Assembly: GCA_003427395.1 (NCBI GenBank)
Contig: BFEA01000536.1
Coordinates: 439,641 to 472,559 of the forward strand
DNA from: Chara braunii
Taxonomy: Eukaryota > Streptophyta > Charophyceae > Charales > Characeae
Direction of reading: 5' to 3'
DNA length: 32,919 nucleotides
The position numbers were made by a program, and so were the translations under genes. The notes below the pieces were generated by a model. It made no database searches. It worked only from the letters and a program-made list of their open reading frames with translations, and was not told where the DNA came from. Below, in pieces: positions 19,317-28,180 of this stretch; the stretch's first letter is position 1, and every line of letters starts with the position of its first letter.

Positions 19317-19885
19317 TGACAGAAAAGGAGGAGGACAGAGAGGAAGGAAAAGGGCTGTGAGCACAGGAGGGGATAGAAGGGGGAAGAGAGGAAAGAATAG
19401 CAGCAGCAGGGAGGAAAGGGAGCACAGGCAAGGAGGAAGGAGGAGGCCAAAGCGGAAAAGAAGGAAGGAGGAGAGGAAGGAGGAGAGCACAGAAGGATGG
19501 GGAAAGAAGGAACAGGACAGCAAAGGCGGGAAGAGAAAGAGGAAAGAAGAAGGGTCGGGAGGCGGAAGGGAGGGAGGAAAGGAAGGGAGAACAAGGATGA
19601 GGTAAAAGAGAGGGAAGGATGGCAAAGCGAAGAAGGATCCGGAAAAAAAAAAAAACATGAAGAGGAGAGAAACGAGGAGCCAACAGCGAGGGGGAGGTAA
19701 GGACGGGGAGGAGACAGAGAAAAGAGGATGGAGGCGGCCGAAGTGACAAGGAGGAGGGGAGGAAGGAAGGACAACGAGAAGGGATGATGCCGAGTTGCAG
19801 GAAGCAGGGAAGGAGAGAGGCTGGGAGGGGGGGGGAGGAAGGGAGGTGGGTGGGTGGGGAGAAATCTAGGAAGGAGAGAAGGGAG
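19317..19885. repeat. Polypurine tract in the DGD1 d-e intron
   Basis: About 570 bp of GGA/GAA-type purine-rich plus strand, so the sense strand of the intron is CT-rich. It fills over half of the 1007-bp intron (18938-19944). All long open frames here are products of low complexity. Confidence 0.9.
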
Positions 19886-19944
19886 AGGCAAGGGGATGAA
19901 ACGGGAGCAAGAATAGTACGCGATAAGGATCGAGTTCGACGCAC

Positions 19945-20294
19945 CCATGAAGGGAGTTATCGGCGTGGTCTCTTCCATCATAGAATGTGAAAGGTAGGTC
20001 CAGCTTCTTTGCTGTCGACTTCACCTCCTCTGCATCATCTCCACTGCCAAATACATCAAGACGCAGGCCATCCAGACTCTGCCGATGCTCGGCAACAAGG
20101 TCTACTAGTTCCCGATACCCTTTGCCCCACACCATCTTTCCCAGGAAATACGCGCCTTTGTCAAATGCTTCACTCCCCTCCCTTCGCTTGGAATTCAAGT
20201 TTTCTCCAACCTCCAAGAACTTCGGACACACGCCATGCACATTGCAGATCTCTGACCTGGGCATTTCTTGGGTCGCACCTGACAACCGCACCAC
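19945..20294 (-). CDS. DGD1: DGD1 exon d: GT domain
   Basis: 350 nt, entering in phase 0 after TGTGCAG and leaving with two bases of a codon at CATGG|GTGCGT. The text is VVRLSGATQEMPRSEICNVH, GVCPKFL, then EAFDKGAYFLGKMVWGKGYR, ELVDLVAEH, LRLDVFGSGDDAEEVK and GRDHADNSLH. GAYFLGKMVW.KGYREL and the G.GRDHAD block are hallmark positions of DGD within GT4, on the UDP-galactose-binding C-domain side. Confidence 0.95.
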
Positions 20295-20954
20295 CTGCAC
20301 ACCAGAATAGCCACAAAATTTGAGAAAAACGTTTCGACTTCAAATCAGTTTTCTTTTTTTTCCTTCCTTTCTTAAAAAAATAAATAAATCAGTTTTCTTT
20401 CCTGCTTCGGACTTCTGAATTCAAACTTCAAAGCGCTCTCGTACTACAGTCCTCCCCCCAAACGTTCCAAAACACAGCGCAGTCCAATCATATAAAAGCG
20501 ACCTTTCCGGTTCGATACAGCCATGGCGAACTTGCCTTGCGTTTGGGGAAAGAGACGCCCAATCTCTGCAAGGAACCAGCATGCGACAACAAAAAGTTTC
20601 CAATCAGCAAGAGGTCATCGAAGACCACGCACGAGAAGTAGACGAAACTGAAAGCAGAAAAAAAATATCACAAGACCGGCGGCGAAAGCACGGGGATTCA
20701 AGAACACACTGAGCGCTGAAGTCTATCGATAACAAAAGCCATCTTCACGTCTCCACAAATCAATACAACAACAGAGCAGTATACATGTGCAGCAAAGATG
20801 TGTCCATCTATACTACTTCCCTACTCTAGCCTACCACCTAGCCTCCTCTCTCGTCAGAAGCCACTGAAGCGCTCTCCCGCAGAACGGCAGGTAATTATCC
20901 ACCTGTCCTCACAGCCACTCCTCTTCCCTTGACCCCCCCTACACTCTTTCACCC
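20295..20954. other. DGD1 c-d intron, unassigned part
   Basis: Within the 3.4-kb intron (20295-23706). No gene or RNA was recognised; short TTTCTTT and AAATAAATAAA patches occur near 20350-20390. Confidence 0.4.
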
Positions 20955-21045
20955 CTATCCCTTGCAACTGCACTGCCTTTCCCTCCTATCCCTTGCAACT
21001 GCACTGCCTTTCACTCCTATCCCTTGCAACTGCACTGCCTACCAG
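20955..21045. repeat. 31-bp tandem repeat, three copies
   Basis: CTATCCCTTGCAACTGCACT recurs at 20955, 20986 and 21017, with TTTC(C/A)CTC spacers. Confidence 0.95.
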
Positions 21046-21270
21046 ATGTGGCAAGTGCACATGCACAACAGCTCCAGCTGCACATGTGTGCATGCAGAGC
21101 AGCTCCTGCTATGGTGCTTTGCCTGGCTGGGCGCTGGCTGCATGCAGTCTCGCAACGCTGCTGCATGGTACAACCTGCCGCCCAATGCGTTTCCCAACTT
21201 TTCCCCGCGTGTCTGCCTTCCTTTTGTCTGTTCGGCGGCCGTGGTCCGGGCCAGTAGGCAGTCCCTACTG

Positions 21271-22103
21271 GACTGGGACCAGGCCCAGGTGCCCATCAGG
21301 TCGGTACCCCGACTCAGGGCCTGCCGGGTGGTGACCTGCCTGNNNNNNNNNNNNNNNNNNNNNNNNNNNNNNNNNNNNNNNNNNNNNNNNNNNNNNNNNN
21401 NNNNNNNNNNNNNNNNNNNNNNNNNNNNNNNNNNNNNNNNNNNNNNNNNNNNNNNNNNNNNNNNNNNNNNNNNNNNNNNNNNNNNNNNNNNNNNNNNNNN
21501 NNNNNNNNNNNNNNNNNNNNNNNNNNNNNNNNNNNNNNNNNNNNNNNNNNNNNNNNNNNNNNNNNNNNNNNNNNNNNNNNNNNNNNNNNNNNNNNNNNNN
21601 NNNNNNNNNNNNNNNNNNNNNNNNNNNNNNNNNNNNNNNNNNNNNNNNNNNNNNNNNNNNNNNNNNNNNNNNNNNNNNNNNNNNNNNNNNNNNNNNNNNN
21701 NNNNNNNNNNNNNNNNNNNNNNNNNNNNNNNNNNNNNNNNNNNNNNNNNNNNNNNNNNNNNNNNNNNNNNNNNNNNNNNNNNNNNNNNNNNNNNNNNNNN
21801 NNNNNNNNNNNNNNNNNNNNNNNNNNNNNNNNNNNNNNNNNNNNNNNNNNNNNNNNNNNNNNNNNNNNNNNNNNNNNNNNNNNNNNNNNNNNNNNNNNNN
21901 NNNNNNNNNNNNNNNNNNNNNNNNNNNNNNNNNNNNNNNNNGACTGGGACCAGGCCCAGGTGCCCATCAGGTCGGTACCCCGACTCAGGGCCTGCCGGGT
22001 GGTGACCTGCCTGCGCGGCCAGCTCAGAGACTGGGCCCAGGCCCAGGTGCCCATCAGGTCCGTATCGCAACTCAGGGTCTACCTGGGCGGCCAGCTCAGT
22101 GAC
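21271..22103. repeat. 87-bp GC-rich minisatellite interrupted by an assembly gap
   Basis: The unit starts GACTGGGACCAGGCCCAGGT and contains GCCCATCAGGTCGGTACC and GCCAGCTCAGA. A unit begins at 21271 and is cut at 21342 by the gap. The right side of the gap restarts with the same 72 bases at 21942, and a second, shorter and diverged unit follows from 22029. Confidence 0.95.
21343..21941. other. Assembly gap (599 N)
   Basis: A run of N with the same minisatellite unit on both sides. Any open frame crossing it is meaningless. Confidence 1.
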
Positions 22104-22225
22104 CCCCCTCCTGATCCAGGCCTGCCCGCTCCCTTCACTTAGGGCCATGGCCCACTCAAAGGGGGGCTCTCACTCCACATTTCCACCTTTTTCTTGTCAA
22201 GCCTTCCCCCCCCCAGACAAAACAA

Positions 22226-22290
22226 GGGCTCCTTTCTATTCGAGGGAGCAGCACGTGTTGGGAAACAGGCCCCAGCGTCCCTTATTCTTC
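22226..22290 (-). repeat. Hairpin repeat copy
   Basis: CTATTCGAGGGAGCAGCACG, then stem GTTGGG (22257-22262) / CCCAGC (22271-22276), then GTCCCTTAT. A C-rich run precedes it (22205-22214). Closely matches 3574-3624. Confidence 0.8.
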
Positions 22291-22875
22291 TCAGCTGAGG
22301 CCGGGTCCTCACAGTCGACCCGGAAAAAGAAACATCAAGTATATTCGGAGATTACATCTGCGTTTGAGAGCAAAGCTAGAAGTGGTCTGTTATATCAAGT
22401 TTCGACTTTAAATAGCCTCAGCAGTGCGCCTGTGAGACTCAAGTTTTTAGTACCCATCAGACTCCAAATTTGAGCCTATTTCACATTTTCTCTTCTTGTC
22501 TGTTATATCACCGCAATCACCACGTACAAAATGTTTCCAGTTTCAAGTTTCAACTTTAGAAATATTTTTTTCCCCTGTTTTCTACTTTTCGACTTTACAA
22601 TAGATTTTTCAACTTTCACTTTTTTTCTCGTGTTTCACTTGTTTTATTTTTTTCCTTTCTCCTTTCTCTTTTCGCTGAAGTTTTGGGGCAAGAAAGAACC
22701 ACATTGCCAAATTGGGCAACTGTAAATCATCTAGACCACAGTCTGTACTTGGCACTGGAATTGTGAAAATCCACTGCTCTGTTACAGTGTCTCTGATGCA
22801 ATCTAGAAGATAGACACCACGACAAAAAGCGCTGGCCCTGAAATTCCGCATCGTATTCTTACCATGGTCCTCCTG
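22291..22875. other. DGD1 c-d intron, unassigned T-rich part
   Basis: T-rich and degenerate from about 22540 to 22680 (CAACTTT, CGACTTT, TTTCACTT). No gene was recognised. Confidence 0.4.
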
Positions 22876-22883
22876 CCCATTAG

Positions 22884-23421
22884 CTAGCTTTCCCGGGGCG
22901 GCCGGGCGCCCCGGGCACCCCGCCCGGGTAGGGACCACGCCCGGGGTACCCCGGGCATTCAAAAAAACCACCAAGTTTTTTTCTTCTTTCTTTTTCAACC
23001 ACCAGACCTTGCTGCGCTTTGGGAGTAATGCCCAAATCCGGCCTCTTTTTTTAAGTTATTTTATTTTCACGTATGTTGATTTCTGTGGGTCGGGGGGGGG
23101 AGGGGGTGCAGGAGGGGGCGAATTTGAATCCTGTATCAGCGCGCACCGTCACGCTATGCAGATCGACGACCAGAATCCCCCAGAAATTTAAAAACCTACA
23201 AAACAAGGCCTACCGGACCCCCAAAAAAAATGTGCCGACCGCTGAAGGCAAAGTTGGCACGTTTGGAATAGGGCTGCGGCAATATTTTTTTTTTTTTTGG
23301 CTTTTTCTGCCTTGGTGCGAGAGGTGCCCGGGTGCCTGCTCGGGGGGGTCGCCTGGCCAGGCGCCCCGGGCGCCATTCCGGGCATGGAGGGGTACCCCGT
23401 GCGCCCGGGGTGGAAAGCTAG
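22884..23421. mobile_element. Non-autonomous DNA transposon with 10-bp TIR and 8-bp TSD
   Basis: The ends are exact inverted repeats, CTAGCTTTCC (22884-22893) and GGAAAGCTAG (23412-23421). They are flanked by the direct repeat CCCATTAG at 22876-22883 and 23422-23429. Both subterminal regions are packed with CCCGGG and share GGGGTACCCC. An 8-bp duplication suggests a hAT-like element; the shared bases allow a 9-bp reading, which would fit a Mutator-like element. There is no transposase frame. It lies in the third recognised DGD1 intron. Confidence 0.88.
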
Positions 23422-23429
23422 CCCATTAG

Positions 23430-23706
23430 CAAATTGAACAGGCGCTTCCCCTGAACTTCGAATATTATTAATTTATTACCCTCAGGCTGGTCCTCCTGCC
23501 CATTAACAAATTCAACAAGACTACATACGCACGCTATATATGCGCACGCATAGATGACCCACATCTTGATTCCAATTTTGGAAAAGTGGGGTGTGTGGGG
23601 CGGGGGAGGAGGGGGAAGGGGGGGAAGGGGTGGAGAAGTGGGAAAGGGAGGAACACAAGGGGTAGTTGACAGGTAGAGTGAAGGACCAGGGTATCGCACG
23701 ACGAAC
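23430..23706. other. DGD1 c-d intron, 5' part
   Basis: Contains an empty-site relative of the transposon target (23489-23519) and a G-rich stretch (23590-23660) that is C-rich on the sense strand. The donor GTTCGT is at its right edge. Confidence 0.6.
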
Positions 23707-23973
23707 CTTGTGGCAGAAAGCCCGCACACAATAGTTGTTGATGCGCTCCAAGAAGAAAGCTTGAAGTCGGCCGTTCTTCTCCCGCCTTACGTACTCTAGA
23801 TAATTTGTGTGGATGATTCCGACGACCTTCTGAAACTTGTTGCTCCAGCGCTGCCCATGATGATACCAAGTGAGGTGCTCCGGCTCCTCAAGGACTGCCA
23901 CATCAGCATCGTGATCAGGAATGAACTGAGCCACGTCACCAACCGCAAAAATGCTCCTCTTCTCTGTGGAATA
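23707..23973 (-). CDS. DGD1: DGD1 exon c: GT domain
   Basis: 89 codons in phase 0 at both ends, after acceptor ATGCAG and before donor AAG|GTTCGT. The text runs YSTEKRSIFAVGD, then DADVAVLEEPEHLTWYHHG, RWSNKFQKVVGIIHTNYLEY, then REKNGRLQAFF and ends CVRAFCHK. This is the plant DGD order (SIFPAGD, ILEEPEHLNWYHHG, VGIVHTNYLEY, REKNG). It carries the acceptor-lipid side of the GT4 N-domain. Confidence 0.95.
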
Positions 23974-24185
23974 CTGCATGGTCCAAAAATGGAAAATGCC
24001 GAGACTCGTTTACTTATAATAGACAAACAGCATGGAAGGCACCATAAGAACATCAGTTGTCGCATTGTGAATAATCAGACGCAAAAGAAAGGTAAACAAT
24101 TTTTTTGAGCATCAGACTAAACTCTCAAGAAGAAGGCACAAGCTGTAGGGCTACGAAACTTTTGAAAGAACAAAAAGCTATTAAC

Positions 24186-24308
24186 TACCTTCTCCCCCGA
24201 ATAGAAGGCATATGCATGTACTATATGGACATTATAGCTGTATTTGGGGTAACTTTCAGTCTTGATACAGCAATAATGACCGTATGTTTTGTTCATGTGA
24301 AGACGGTA
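24186..24308. mobile_element. MITE, copy 2 (diverged), in the DGD1 b-c intron
   Basis: The ends TACCTTCTCCCCCGAATAG and GTGAAGACGGTA match the 17075 copy. The centre ATTATAGCTGTATTTGGGGT then AACTTTCAG is conserved. TA is present at both ends. The arms have decayed more than in the other two copies. Confidence 0.85.
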
Positions 24309-24349
24309 GAATTTGCATGCACGATGCATATTGACACGTGTCATAGCAG

Positions 24350-24605
24350 TGCGAAAAAAAAAAAAAAAAAGGTGGCTGTAAGATCGTCAACCCGGCAAAT
24401 GCCATAGCATTTTCTTTTTTTAATGCCATAGCATCGTAGATGTAGAAAACCAACAAAGTTATAGGACAGGAAAAAAAAAAAAGTTATAGAAAAGGGAAAA
24501 AAAAAGGGTATAAGATTCTGTGCAATACTAACGCGGAAAAAAAAGAAAAAAAAAGTAGCAGGTCTCACAGTCACAAAAAAAAAAGAAAAAGCAAACAAAA
24601 AATGG
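24350..24605. repeat. A-rich low-complexity sequence
   Basis: Repeated A runs broken by short mixed segments, including ATGCCATAGCAT occurring twice (24400-24435). No gene. Confidence 0.85.
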
Positions 24606-24649
24606 CACCTCCATGAAGTCAATAAAGGCTCAAAGGCTTGAACTGCCGG

Positions 24650-25216
24650 TACACGTGGGTATGGAGAGGCTGCAGTGCGCACCAAGCTTCTCCGAGGGCC
24701 AGCGGCGCACTTTTTTCCTTTCTTGGCTGCTGGCGCCACCAGCCATTGTGGTCCCGTAACCCCGAGCCGTGAAAATTTCGGCGTTAGCAACTCGCAATTT
24801 TCTACAAGGTTGGCGCCGTGTACCAGTACACACAAGTGTGGATTGGAGGCGCTGCACTGCACGCCAAGCTGTTCCGAACCGCCAGCGGCGCACTTTTTTC
24901 TTTCTTGACTGCTGGCGCCAGCAGCCATTGTGGTCCCGTAACCCCGAGCCGTGAAAATTTCAGAGTTAGCGACTCGCGATTTTCTACAAGGTTGGCGCTG
25001 TGTGCTGGAGCGGTGGTTTAAACTTTCAACCACCAGGACACCCGGGCGTGGAATGGAGGCGCTGCACTGCACGCCAAGCTGTTCCGAACCACCAGCGGCA
25101 CACTTTTTTAGTTTTTCGGCTGGCCGCCACCAGTCATTGTGGTCCGGTAGCCCCGAGCCGCAAAAATTTTGGAGTCGGCAACTTGCGCTTTTCTGCAAGG
25201 CCGCGGCCGTGTACTG
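24650..25216. repeat. Three-unit tandem array in the DGD1 b-c intron
   Basis: CATTGTGGTCC and CCCCGAGCCG recur at 24744, 24926 and 25135 (spacings 182 and 209). Each unit also carries GAGGCKCTGCA, CGCACTTTTTT-like and TTTTCT(A/G)CAAGG blocks. The long open frames here result from the repeat. Confidence 0.95.
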
Positions 25217-25250
25217 ATGGTATGAGATAGAGAGAGGAGCATCACTGTAC

Positions 25251-25777
25251 CTTTCCTGGATAGAAGGAGATCTTGAAGTCCGATTTGAATCCGACCCTCG
25301 CTTCAAGCCAGTTCCTGACATAGTCCTCTTGCTCCGCCGGCGAGTTAAACCGGACACCCTTCGGGTACACCAAATCTTGGTCATTCTTTGACAACCACGG
25401 AACCACAAGTGTGACGCGGTTCTTCCCCAACCTCGCGAGATAAGCAGCTCGCAGCAATGGGTTGATGGATGTACCTGTCATCCACGGCAGGCTGGCCGTT
25501 GTGACGATGGCCACATTTCGCCGACCGTCGGGAGCGCATTTCTTGTGATCGAAAGACTCTTCGTGCACTCCCGCCTTCCGCCGGGGGTAACCGGTGCTCT
25601 CTGTAATCTGCCCAGCCCGCCGATCCAGCTCTTCAGCAGCCATGGTGGTTGGTGAATCGACAACTGCACACGTTCCTACCCCATTCACAGAACTGCCATG
25701 ACCGACTTCAAGCGAAGCTCTTGTGGTGTCTTTCTTCTTCCAGCTCCGTAGCATGTCACAGACCTTGTCCGAAACTT
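25251..25777 (-). CDS. DGD1: DGD1 exon b: linker and start of the GT domain
   Basis: The first part (EVSDKVCDMLRSWKKK to about residue 85) is the variable linker. The glycosyltransferase domain then begins with RRNVAIVTTASLPWMTGTSI, the nearly invariant DGD start, followed by NPLLRAAYLA, VTLVVPWLS and FKISFYPGK. The exon ends AAAG|GTACAG in phase 0. The acceptor is a tandem TCAGCAG. Use of the first AG (exon to 25780) adds one Ala codon, and use of the second gives the spacing of plant DGD1. Both keep the frame. Confidence 0.93.
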
Positions 25778-25889
25778 CTGCTGACCATAGGCCAGACCGC
25801 ACCGCACAGAAGACAAAAGAGAGGAGCCATACAGTGTCAACCGAAAGAACTAACAGCTCGAGTTCACTTCACCCAGCAGGAGCAGAAAT

Positions 25890-26470
25890 TGAGAAAGGGG
25901 ATGGAAATTACAGGGAGGAGGAGACAAAGAGTGAGAACAAGAAGGCAAGGTGGGGGAGAAGGAAGAAGAGGAAGACGGCGAGGAAGAGGAGGAAGAGGAG
26001 GAAGAGGAGGAAGAGGAGGAAGAAGAGAAGGAGGACAAGGACAAGAGGAAGAGGAGGAAGAAGAGGAGGACGGCTATGACAAGGAGGAGGAAGAGGAGGA
26101 AGAGGAGGAGGAAGAGGAGGAAGAAGAGGAGGAGGAGGAGGAAGAGCAACGGGAAGCTAAGGAGGCAGAACAGGACAAGGAGGAGAAGGAGGAAGCTGAG
26201 GAGGAAGAACAAGATGATGATGAGGAGGAGGAGGAGGAGAGGAAGCAGAGGAGGAAGAACAAGAGTAGGAAGGGGAGGAAGGGGAGGAAGGGGAGGAAGG
26301 GGAGGAAGGGGAGGAAAGGGAGGAGAAAGAAGCGGAGGAGAAAGAATAGGACGAAGAGGGGGAGGAAGGAGAGGAGAAAGAAGCGGAGGAGAAAGAATAG
26401 GACGAAGAGGGGGAGAAAGAGGAGAGAAGAAAAGGAGGCGGCGAGGAGATGAGGAGCAGGCGGAGAAGCA
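25890..26470. repeat. Polypurine tract in the DGD1 a-b intron
   Basis: GGA/GAA-rich plus strand, CT-rich on the sense strand, covering about 80 percent of the 720-bp intron. It includes a GAGGAAGGGG 10-mer array (about 26272-26320) and a duplicated block of about 46 bp (AGAAAGAAGCGGAGGAGAAA, then GAATAGGACG) at about 26322-26412. Confidence 0.95.
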
Positions 26471-26500
26471 GGAGGGAGCATGATTATCAGCAGTATGCAC

Positions 26501-26603
26501 CTTTCTTAACTCCGAGCTGATTCAGAAACGGCTCTGACCGTAGGAGTATACCCTCCAACACCTCTGGCAGGTCGCGGGGAGGTACATTGGAGCCCAAATG
26601 CAT
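26501..26603 (-). CDS. DGD1: DGD1 exon a: end of N-terminal extension
   Basis: The exon follows a strong acceptor (TTCTCTGTGCTGCAG on the minus strand) and ends at AAAG|GTGCAT. It is read as 34 codons plus one base. The text NVPPRDLPEVLEG...LLRSEPFLNQLGVKK matches the DGD1 segment that lies before the glycosyltransferase domain (VPPLDVPELL, RQSEPFLDQIGV in the plant protein). The leftover G joins the next exon in frame. The exon is too short to stand out as an open frame and was found by reading the splice-compatible frame. Confidence 0.85.
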
Positions 26604-26793
26604 CTGCAGCACAGAGAAGCATCCCAGAGGTTAATTGATCCTTTCTCACTGTGCAAAGGTAAGAAAGAAAGAATAAAATGCATTGAGCATCACAATTTTC
26701 TCTCCTGCTAAGGAATACAAAGTTACAAACAGCCATGTCATGCATATATAGCACTCCATCAAAACAAATAAGCTGTGCTTTTTTTTTTTTTTC
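26604..26793. other. Intron upstream of exon a, unassigned
   Basis: The acceptor side of the intron before exon a. T13-type run at about 26779-26792. No further exon was recognised. Confidence 0.4.
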
Positions 26794-27176
26794 AAGCATT
26801 GACTTAGAGAATCACATCAAACCATTTTCCCCACGACAGATCAAAACCTCCCTCATCATTCACGCAATCACATCAATCATCTTCTCTATTACGTCTAGTC
26901 TGGTAAATACAGATGCTACGGTCTTCATTAGACCACCCCTATTTTGCCGAACCTGGAATTTGCTGAACGTTCCCTTCAAAATCGATAAGCATCGACTTAG
27001 AGACTCAGAGAGTCACATCAATAATTTTCCCGCCGACAGATCGAAACCTCCCTTATTGTTCAACACACATCAATCATTTCAACGCACATCAATCACTTTC
27101 CCGACTACGACATCTGGTACATAAAGATGCCACGGCTTCACTCGACCACCGCTACTTTGCCAAACCTGGAATTTGC
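26794..27176. repeat. Diverged tandem duplication, period 193
   Basis: Copies at 26794-26963 and 26987-27176 share GCAT(T/C)GACTTAGAGA, AGTCACATCA, then CGACAGATCRAAACCTCCC, an AGATGC.ACGG patch and TTTGCCRAACCTGGAATTTGC. Confidence 0.85.
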
Positions 27177-27293
27177 CCAATTTGGAATTTTGCCGAATCT
27201 GGAATCTTTCACACGTGTCAACTAAAGACCCACATGGCTGTATGCCATTCACCATCAGACTTATGGTCGGGACCCATCAGTAATAGCCACCAC

Positions 27294-27317
27294 AAAAAAA
27301 AAAAAAAAAAAAAAAAA
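27294..27317. repeat. A homopolymer (about A24)
   Basis: A long A run, possibly a retroposon tail. The upstream 60 bp were not assigned to a known family. Confidence 0.85.
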
Positions 27318-27592
27318 TGTAGATCAGCCGCTTGTATACATCTGGGACTCCCGGGGGCTAAGTGGGACATCCAGGGGGGTTTGCAAATCAGTCGGCTAGG
27401 GAGTCGGCAAAAACGAGGCCGAAACGTCAAACGCTGGGCCTGCCGTTGATAAATTGGATCAGCAGTCGCGTTTTCGCTTCGTGCTTCCAGAATTCGAGGT
27501 GTCAGTACCGCGGCCCAGGTGCCGATGTACTGGTGCTTTAAGTTCCCGTTTAACTCCACTGTGTGACAGCCAGTTGACGAAGCAATCTGCTG

Positions 27593-27627
<35 letters not shown>

Positions 27628-27701
27628 CGTTTGATTGGTCGATGCATTGATTGATTGATTGATTGATCGTTTGACTGGTCGATGCATTGATTGATTGATT
27701 A
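27593..27701. repeat. (GATT)n with a 40-bp higher-order unit
   Basis: Pure GATT runs are broken by CGTTTGAYTGGTCGATGC at 27628 and 27668, giving a 40-bp composite unit. Confidence 0.95.
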
Positions 27702-27947
27702 GATTTGTTGACGGACCTAGTATTTAAAGATTGCCTGGTTGATAAAAAAGCCAGGAAACCTCTTTTTCTTTTTTTTCAAGTCCAGGAAAATTATATAGAG
27801 CATACCCCACCGGGGACACCACCTTCTCACCCGCATGGACAACAAGACTTCAGAGAGCTACATGAGACATTTTTCCCAGGGTCAATTCATTTGCTGATCT
27901 CTGTGTTTCTTGCATTATCATTTACCTCACAGGCTCCCACAGAGGAA

Positions 27948-28165
27948 TCTGAGAGGGAACTCGGTGAAAGGCAAGCTGACAGTCAATCCTCCATTACAGC
28001 GGAGCAATCGATGCTGTTCAGCGACCCTTCTGCAGACGGAAGGGGGCGTGTGTGTGTCCAATGATGTAATTCTGGATCTATGACTTGCCGGGGGAATAGG
28101 AACCGGACTGAAGCTGCCCAGAATGGATATGGAGCCAGGACCATAAGGACCTGTTTTATCTGAAA
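27948..28165 (+). mobile_element. Solo copy of the presumed LINE 3' end
   Basis: Matches 7879-8135: a GAGAGGGAACT start, a CGGAGCAATCGATGC relative of TAATCAATGCCGCC, then TTGCCGGGGGAATAGGAACC, GGACTG, a GCCCAGAATGG block and GGACCTGTTTT. Here ATCTG and an A-rich run (AAAAAACAAAAAAAAA) follow, as expected for a poly(A) tail. A 5'-truncated LINE copy is the simplest reading. Confidence 0.65.
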
Positions 28166-28180
28166 AAACAAAAAAAAAGC

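Larger units (their letters stand above)
18352..26603 (-). other. DGD1: DGD1-type digalactosyldiacylglycerol synthase gene (5' end not found)
   Basis: The enzyme moves galactose from UDP-galactose to monogalactosyldiacylglycerol, making the bilayer lipid DGDG of plastid membranes. The plant family member acts at the chloroplast outer envelope and belongs to glycosyltransferase family GT4. Five exons read right to left: 26501-26603, 25251-25777 (or -25780), 23707-23973, 19945-20294 and 18352-18937. All borders are GT-AG and all phases match, giving about 610 residues and a TAA stop. Exon 26501-26603 encodes part of the N-terminal extension typical of DGD1 and absent from DGD2. Compared with plant DGD1 (about 800 residues), roughly 200 N-terminal residues are missing. 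They lie beyond 26603, in unrecognised exons or outside the window. No frame-breaking change was seen, so the gene looks functional. Confidence 0.93.

Noticed and set aside
20929-22148. Very long open frames (358 and 369 residues) across 20929-22148
   Set aside because: They cross the 599-N gap; the translation is mostly unknown residues.
22330-22400. Possible U2-like snRNA fragment
   Set aside because: Only a short ATCAAGTATATTC similarity; not enough to support a call.
25649-26500. Acidic or basic 'proteins' of up to 267 residues
   Set aside because: Products of GGA/GAA low-complexity DNA inside a DGD1 intron. The same holds for 19254-19981, 30562-31013 and 31242-31967.
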